Positions 59,744-64,000 of a stretch of DNA of 64,000 bases are shown one piece after another. The notes below the pieces were generated by a model that did no database searches, had not been told where the DNA came from, and was given only the letters and a program-made list of their open reading frames with translations. The position numbers were made by a program, and so were the translations under genes. This stretch comes from JAKAWQ01 sp963745975 (GTDB taxonomy: Bacteria; Pseudomonadota; Alphaproteobacteria; Acetobacterales; Acetobacteraceae), in NCBI GenBank assembly GCA_963745975.1, contig CAVUZJ010000010.1, positions 80,344 through 144,343 on the forward strand. The letters run 5' to 3'. Position 1 is the first letter of the stretch. Every line of letters begins with the position of its first letter.

Positions 59744-60739
59744 ATGCCATCAGTGGAATCGCTGCCCGGCCGGCGGACGCGCGCCGGGGAAGCGACAAGC
59801 AACCATAGTCGATCCTTGGGTGGCACCTTGCACGAAGAAGAACAGCCAACGGCGTACCCTTCCCGCGACGTAAGCCCGGAGCGGGAGGAGGCGGCGCAGG
59901 CTGGCGAAAGCCAGGCGGACGCTGCGGAAATCCGGATGCGACGGGCCTTGGGCCTGGCGAACGGCAAGCCTGCGCGCGACGGGGCTGCTCCCGAACAGAC
60001 GCGGCGCCTCGGCTTGCGCCCGCGCTCTTCGGAGACCTTGCCTTCGGGGCGGACCCCGCGGCGCTTCGTGCAGGATGGGGAAGTCCCCGTGACCGTCGTT
60101 AGGGGACGGTGGACAGAGGCGCAGAGCGCCAATCAACCGGTCGTCAATCGTCTGGCCGCTGCCGAGGAAGCGGCGGAGACGGAACGGTCGCGGCGCGAGC
60201 GCGCCGAGCGCTCCCTCCAGGAATCCACGGACACCGTCCGCGATCTTCAGACGAAGCAGGCGCACATCGAGCTCGCGCGCGATGAGGCGCTCCTGGCGCT
60301 CAAGCGCAGTGTCGGTGCGCTCGAAACGCTGCACGCTGCCCTTCGCAGCCATCAGGAGCAGCTTGCTGCCATGCAGGAAGGGGTGGAAGCGGGAGAGCGG
60401 GCCGTTCGCGCCGGCAGCGCCGCCCTGAGCGCCGAGCGCATCGCGCGGGCGGCGGCCGAAGCCGCGCTCCGGGAAGCAGCCGCCGCGCGCCAATCACCCA
60501 AGAAGCCAGCACGCGGCGCATCGCCCCCTGCCGAGAAGCCGGCGCGCCGCGTCGCCGCCGGGTCGTCGGCCCGCCGGGGGAACGCGAAGCCGCCTGCCAA
60601 GACGCACGGATTGCGCAAAGTGGGACGAAAGCCTGTCGCGGCTTCCGGAAAGCCCAAGCGCCGGCAAAGCGCGGCCCCGAAGAGAACCGCCACGACGGCA
60701 CGCAAGAACGCGCGAGGAAGCGGCAAGCGCCGCAGGTGA
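59744..60739 (+). CDS. Basic coiled-coil protein with histone-like C-terminal tail
   Basis: 331 aa, no known enzyme domain. The N-terminal 110 residues are polar and include RRALGLANGKPARDG and RRFVQDGEVPVTVVRGRW. Residues about 130-250 form a coiled coil (NRLAAAEEAAETERSRRERAE, then AHIELARDEALLALKRSVGA). The last 85 residues are Lys/Arg/Ala/Pro-rich with SPKKPARGASPPAEKP, resembling H1-type tails that bind DNA or polyphosphate. The start has weak support. It may be a chromatin- or granule-associated protein; unproven. Confidence 0.6.
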   Translation: MPSVESLPGRRTRAGEATSNHSRSLGGTLHEEEQPTAYPSRDVSPEREEAAQAGESQADAAEIRMRRALGLANGKPARDGAAPEQTRRLGLRPRSSETLPSGRTPRRFVQDGEVPVTVVRGRWTEAQSANQPVVNRLAAAEEAAETERSRRERAERSLQESTDTVRDLQTKQAHIELARDEALLALKRSVGALETLHAALRSHQEQLAAMQEGVEAGERAVRAGSAALSAERIARAAAEAALREAAAARQSPKKPARGASPPAEKPARRVAAGSSARRGNAKPPAKTHGLRKVGRKPVAASGKPKRRQSAAPKRTATTARKNARGSGKRRR

Positions 60740-60753
60740 GGCGAGCGTGCCGG

Positions 60754-61017
60754 ATGGCGCGGCTGAGCAGCGAGGCCGGCCTCGCCGGGCATTACTGGGA
60801 GGCGCTGGGCCGGGTGGAGTACGCGGGCGCGGCGGCGCTGGGCGATCCTGCGAGGCCGGCACTGCGCGACGCGCGGCCCGCGGCAGGACATCGAGGCGCT
60901 CAAGGCGGCGGGGATGGCGGAGGCGGATATCGTCCGCCTCGCCCAGCTCATCGCCTTCGTCAATTACCAGGCGCGGGTAATCGCCGGGCTCAAGCTGGTG
61001 GAGGCCGCACGATGTGC
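60754..61017 (+). pseudogene. Decayed CMD-domain (alkylhydroperoxidase-like) gene, first of a pair
   Basis: The beginning (SSEAGLAGHYWEALGRV, LGDPARPALRDA) is in one frame. The end (DIEALKAAGMAEADIVRLAQL, then IAFVNYQARVIAGLKLVEAAR) is in another, so there is a frameshift near 60885. These segments match the carboxymuconolactone-decarboxylase-like family that pairs with a second CMD protein (Avi_7170/Avi_7169 type). After VEAAR the expected TGA has become TGT within cgATGTGC, so the former ATGA overlap with the next gene was lost. Confidence 0.6.
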
Positions 61018-61365
61018 GAAGTGGTGCGCGAATTCACCGCCGAGCCGTTGGAATAGCGGCCCTATCTGACGCCGGTCGCGCTCGGCGAAGCGAGCCCCGC
61101 GCAGCGCGAGGCGCCCGATACGATCACGGCGGTGTTTGCCGAGGACGCAGGGCGGATTTCGGAGCGCGAGCGGCCGATCGTGCATTTCGCGACCCACCTC
61201 TCCGCCTGCCCGCCCGCTGCCACGACGGAGGATGTGCAGGCTTTGCGCTCGGCCGGCCTCGGCCAGACGGAGATGCTCGATCTCGTGCTCGCCGTCTCGA
61301 TCTTCGGCTGGTCGAACCGGCTGATGCACACGCTCGGCGAGCCCGTCGCGCCTGCTCCCGGCTAG
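61011..61365 (+). pseudogene. Decayed peroxidase-like CMD gene (nonsense codon, core deleted)
   Basis: ATG 61011 reads MCEVVREFTAEPLE, then TAG at 61054-61056 where homologues have Trp (LEWRPYL). The same frame resumes with RPYLTPVALGEASPAQREA and ends LAVSIFGWSNRLMHTLGEP. Between FAEDAGRISE and RERPIVHFATHLS the catalytic core with its CxxC motif is missing, which removes about 100 residues. The remaining ends match the peroxidase-related CMD family. The gene is therefore inactive by two independent lesions. Confidence 0.6.
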
Positions 61366-61426
61366 AGCGGGATGGGTTGGGCGATTGCGATAAATCTCCG
61401 AATCCGGCGGGTAATTTTTGAAATCG

Positions 61427-61471
61427 TGGCGCGCCCTGGCGGACTCGAACCGCCGACCCACAGCTTAGAAG
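61427..61471 (-). other. tRNA-Arg(UCU) 3' fragment, candidate integrase attachment site (att)
   Basis: On the minus strand the 45 nt give an anticodon loop CTTCTAA (anticodon TCT, 61469-61467), anticodon 3' stem GCTGT, variable loop GGGTC, a perfect T-arm GGCGG-TTCGAGT-CCGCC, acceptor 3' strand AGGGCGC, discriminator and encoded CCA. The matching 5' anticodon stem ACAGC is absent: the next bases are ATCAA, so tRNA identity stops exactly at the loop boundary. No D-arm exists. This is the duplicated tRNA end left by a tyrosine recombinase. The gene orientation predicts the island to the right and the intact tRNA at its far end. Confidence 0.8.
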
Positions 61472-63243
61472 TTGATGGATTTCCCTTTCATATCAATGTG
61501 GTGTTTGCAGTCCCTCGAGCCAGTGACGTCAGATTGAGCGTAGGGAGGGAATGACTATTCTGCAAACTCCACGCCTTCCTATCAACGACATCCATAGACG
61601 TCCCAATCACTACCGTGAGCTTGAACAGGCGTCCTCCAGGGAAAGGTCTGGCCCTGGGTCCGACTCCTCAAATAGGACCCGTACTACGTTAAAAGTTTTG
61701 AGATTTTCGTGCAAAATCAAGGCGTATTCGCCGAAACCAACCGCCCGACTCTGATGGCTTTTGCCTAGGTGGTCTGGATTTGGCAACCAGAATTGTGCCC
61801 CACCGCTGAAACGCACAACGGGCTGTCGGGAGTTGGACCGAGGCGACCCTGCGCGCATCATGAACAGTGATGGAGCCGGAGAGACTTATAGGCGGCTGCT
61901 GGCTCTCCGTCCGAAGGTCCTCAATGTTTGCCTCGAGCGGCCCCCAAACCTAGCGCGCTCGCGTTTTTGCTTTGGACTTTCTTTCAAGGCGGCAGCGAGG
62001 AGGGGTGCGGAGGGCGGAACCTCGCAATGGCCGATGGACGCTCGGCTAGGTGAGACCCCTGCCCTTCCCCACCCTGCGGAGACAGCAGCTCGGGACAATC
62101 CGTTCCTCGCGTGCTGGTCGGCTCTCGTCAGGCGACTTAGCAATCCCTTTCCTGCTGGGTGGTAACTACGCAACTTACTGTGTTTCCTAGACTTTCTTCG
62201 CGCAGGGAACGAGAACAGCGCATGAACTCCGATCTGGCGGTGACACAAATACTGACACAAGGCGGGCCCCCAAGGAGCCCATTGTGCCACCTCTCATGAC
62301 CCGACAGCATCACCAACCATCCACGCGGCATCGGCTTCCTGGCGGTCTCCAACGCCAAGCGCAGTTACGCCGTCGGCACCTGTATCGCGGGAAACGATCA
62401 TCTGGCCAACCTCCGACCACTCCAGCGGCTGCTATCGGGGAATCCCCGCGCTCCCCGGATCACCGTCGAGTCCTAACCCTTTCAAAGAGAAAGGTTGATC
62501 TCGGCGCCTTCCCGTCGAGACGCCCAAATTTAAGCTTGGCTCCGAGTAGACCGACGCGGACGATGCCAGACGCGAGCCACCGTCCGCGTCACGCTCCGCA
62601 ACCTGGTCCGCGCGGACCGCCCCTCTCGTGTCGAGGACACCGCTCGCTGCCGGAGTACCAGGGTGAACCGGAGCGCCTTCATGTGGGCGTGAGCCTGCTA
62701 ACAACCGGCGCCTCGCCGCTCAAGCGCGCGCCCTCCGCTCGGCGCTCGAGCGCACCCTCGAACTTTTTGAGCCCCGCTTAGTTTTAATGACGTGCGGACG
62801 CCCCCGTCGGCATGAGTGCGCCAGAGCGGCGACGGCCGTCCGATGACGCCACTTCCGGGTGGCGTCCGTGGCGGAGGCTAGCCAGGCGTCCGGTTGGTTT
62901 GCCGCGGATGGGCACGGCCCAAGGGCTCCTGCCCGGCGATTCATGACCTGCTCTCCCGAAAAAGTTTTCCACTGATCGACCGAGGATTTCCGGGTTCGGG
63001 AACGTTTGTGCCCCGTGGCCCTATTTCGGCAAGGCCGCTTATCGGAGGTAGCGTTGCGGGTCCCGGCCCTCAGAAAATTATTATTGCTCTCTGAGGACAA
63101 GGTCAGTTTCGCGTAAGCTCACGCGCAACGCCTTGAAGATGCTGTGGAGCCGATGAACCCAGAGAGCGACACTGCCCGCCGGCCGCCCCGAGTCTCGCAT
63201 CTCGGCCGCCCGCCTGGTCAGCGTCCAGCGGCGCCGTCGCGCG
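61472..63243. other. Low-coding, compositionally distinct stretch at the start of a probable genomic island
   Basis: 1.77 kb without a gene I can support. GC content is visibly lower in 61475-62300 than in the rest of the window, and stop codons are frequent. Open frames at 61551-61754, 61886-62290, 62284-62781 and 62720-63100 encode Arg/Pro/Ser-rich sequences without recognisable domains or ribosome-binding sites. No integrase or transposase remnant was identified by eye. The stretch begins at the tRNA-Arg fragment and ends at the DUF1016 nuclease gene, so it is most easily read as decayed mobile-element DNA. Confidence 0.6.
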
Positions 63244-64000
63244 GTGACGCCCGAGCCGCCCGCCGCGCCCGCCGGCTACGCCGCCTGGCTCGCCGACCTG
63301 AAAACCCGGATTCGCGAGACGCGGCTACGCGCCGCCCTCGCCGTCAACAGCGAGCTGATCAGCCTCTATTGGCAGATCGGTCGCGACATTCGCGAACGCC
63401 AGGCCGCGCACGGCTGGGGCGCCAAGGTGGTCGATCGGCTCGCCGCCGACCTGCGCGCGGAGTTCCCCGACTCGCAGGGCTTCTCGTCCGCCAACCTGCG
63501 CTATATGCGGGCCTTCGCCGCGGCGTGGCCCGATCCGGCAATTCTCCAACGGGTCGTTGGCAAATTGCCCTGGGGCCAGAACATCGCGCTGCTGGCGGTC
63601 AAGGACCCCGCCACCCGGCTCTGGTACGCCGAAGCCGCGCTCGAACACGGCTGGAGCCGCCCGGTCCTCGCCGCCCAGATCGACACCAAGGCGCACGCGC
63701 GGCAAGGCAAGGCGCTGACGAATTTTTCCCGGGTGCTGCCGCCCGAGACGTCTGATCTTGCCCAGCAGGTGCTCAAGGACCCCTACCAGTTCGACTTCCT
63801 GACGTTACGTCAGGCGGCGCACGAACGCGACGTCGAGCGCGCCCTGATCACCCGGGTCAAGGACCTGCTGCTCGAACTCGGCAAGGGTTTCTCGTTCATC
63901 GCCAGCCAGCATCACCTCGAGGTTGGCGGCCAGGATTTCTACGTCGACCTGCTCTTCTGTCACCGCAAGCTGCGCTGCCTGATCGCCGTCGACCTGAAGA
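63244..64000 (+). CDS. DUF1016/YhcG-type PDDEXK nuclease domain protein (3' end beyond window)
   Basis: At least 252 codons, open to the right edge. The DUF1016_N winged-helix domain has ALAVNSELISLYWQIGRDI, GWGAKVVDRLAADLRAEFPD and GFSSANLRYMRAFA, then LPWGQNIALL. The nuclease domain begins LLLELGKGFSFIASQHHLEV and has the metal-binding FYVDLLFCHRKLRCLIAVDLK (D...DxK type). The start is uncertain: GTG 63244 fits the family N-terminus, and no ribosome-binding site is seen. YhcG-like proteins are linked to recombination or mobile-DNA defence and occur often in islands, consistent with the att site at 61427. Confidence 0.85.
   Translation, partial: MTPEPPAAPAGYAAWLADLKTRIRETRLRAALAVNSELISLYWQIGRDIRERQAAHGWGAKVVDRLAADLRAEFPDSQGFSSANLRYMRAFAAAWPDPAILQRVVGKLPWGQNIALLAVKDPATRLWYAEAALEHGWSRPVLAAQIDTKAHARQGKALTNFSRVLPPETSDLAQQVLKDPYQFDFLTLRQAAHERDVERALITRVKDLLLELGKGFSFIASQHHLEVGGQDFYVDLLFCHRKLRCLIAVDLK

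Noticed and set aside
61427..61505. Complete tRNA gene
   Set aside because: Only the 3' 45 nt fit; the 5' acceptor strand, D-arm and anticodon 5' stem are absent.
61472..62300. Integrase gene next to the attachment site
   Set aside because: No tyrosine recombinase motif (the R-H-R-Y residues in context) was found in any frame; the integrase is probably elsewhere in the element or lost.
62284..62781. Open frame in the island start region
   Set aside because: Composition is Arg/Pro/Ser-rich, there is no ribosome-binding site or domain, and overlapping frames look equally open.
63144..63755. Open frame over the DUF1016 gene, with a good ATG at 63153
   Set aside because: The product is low-complexity; the adjacent +1 frame carries the clear DUF1016 and nuclease motifs. 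A frameshifted N-terminus cannot be fully excluded.

Overview
The window is a GC-rich (about 70 %) bacterial chromosome segment. The gene repertoire (split class III aminotransferase, AtuA/DUF1446 genes, heterotetrameric sarcosine oxidase, GATase1-AraC regulators, StcD/DgcA-like demethylase, MoxR/DUF58 operon) and many 4-bp ATGA overlaps point to an alphaproteobacterium, most likely Rhodospirillales/Acetobacterales. This placement is inferred from content, not from a search.

Layout. 1-9.8 kb: mostly housekeeping genes: the 3' end of a glycosyltransferase, SixA-like phosphatase plus CHAD protein, citrate synthase, an alcohol dehydrogenase divergent from an XRE-cupin regulator with a palindromic operator, two GNATs, an AT-rich DnaA-box-bearing gap (6472-6818), an unknown protein, GDPD, a decayed XRE/MmyB regulator and a methyltransferase. 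9.7-22.6 kb: accessory catabolism. A minus-strand operon encodes an alpha/beta hydrolase, TIM-barrel isomerase, kelch protein, an unrecognised 305-aa protein and a two-subunit molybdenum hydroxylase, with a divergent GntR regulator. TtuC-type dehydrogenase, pyrE, an amidohydrolase, an AtuA pair and a TauD dioxygenase follow. 22.8-28 kb: class III aminotransferase, lipid A acyltransferase, glycosyltransferase and OtsA.

27.95-41.9 kb: ten consecutive minus-strand genes look like one quaternary-amine/N-methyl amino acid catabolic cluster: oxidoreductase (GbcB type), GbdR-like regulator, Tat-exported solute-binding protein, two permeases, a fused double ATPase, M24 hydrolase, ornithine cyclodeaminase homologue, StcD/DgcA-type demethylase and GbcA/Stc2-type Rieske oxygenase. 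At 51-56 kb a complete sarcosine oxidase operon (soxBDAG) could finish the demethylation chain to glycine. Between them lie a dynamin-like GTPase with a coupled 54-aa ORF, a HEAT-repeat protein, an MFS transporter and a MoxR/DUF58 operon.

56-61.4 kb: a PDZ-7TM-GAF sensor lacking a kinase, a small secreted protein, a LysR regulator, a basic coiled-coil protein and two decaying CMD-domain genes. At 61427-61471 there is an exact 3' fragment of tRNA-Arg(UCU), running from the anticodon loop to CCA. This is the signature of an integrase attachment site. The sequence to its right is compositionally different, almost gene-free, and ends in a DUF1016/YhcG-type nuclease gene running off the window, so a genomic island probably begins here.

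A family of GC-rich hairpin repeats sits at gene 3' ends (21.7, 29.3-29.5, 50.9-51.0 kb). In two cases it supplies the C-terminus of the protein. No CRISPR array, rRNA operon, intact tRNA gene or complete insertion sequence was seen.
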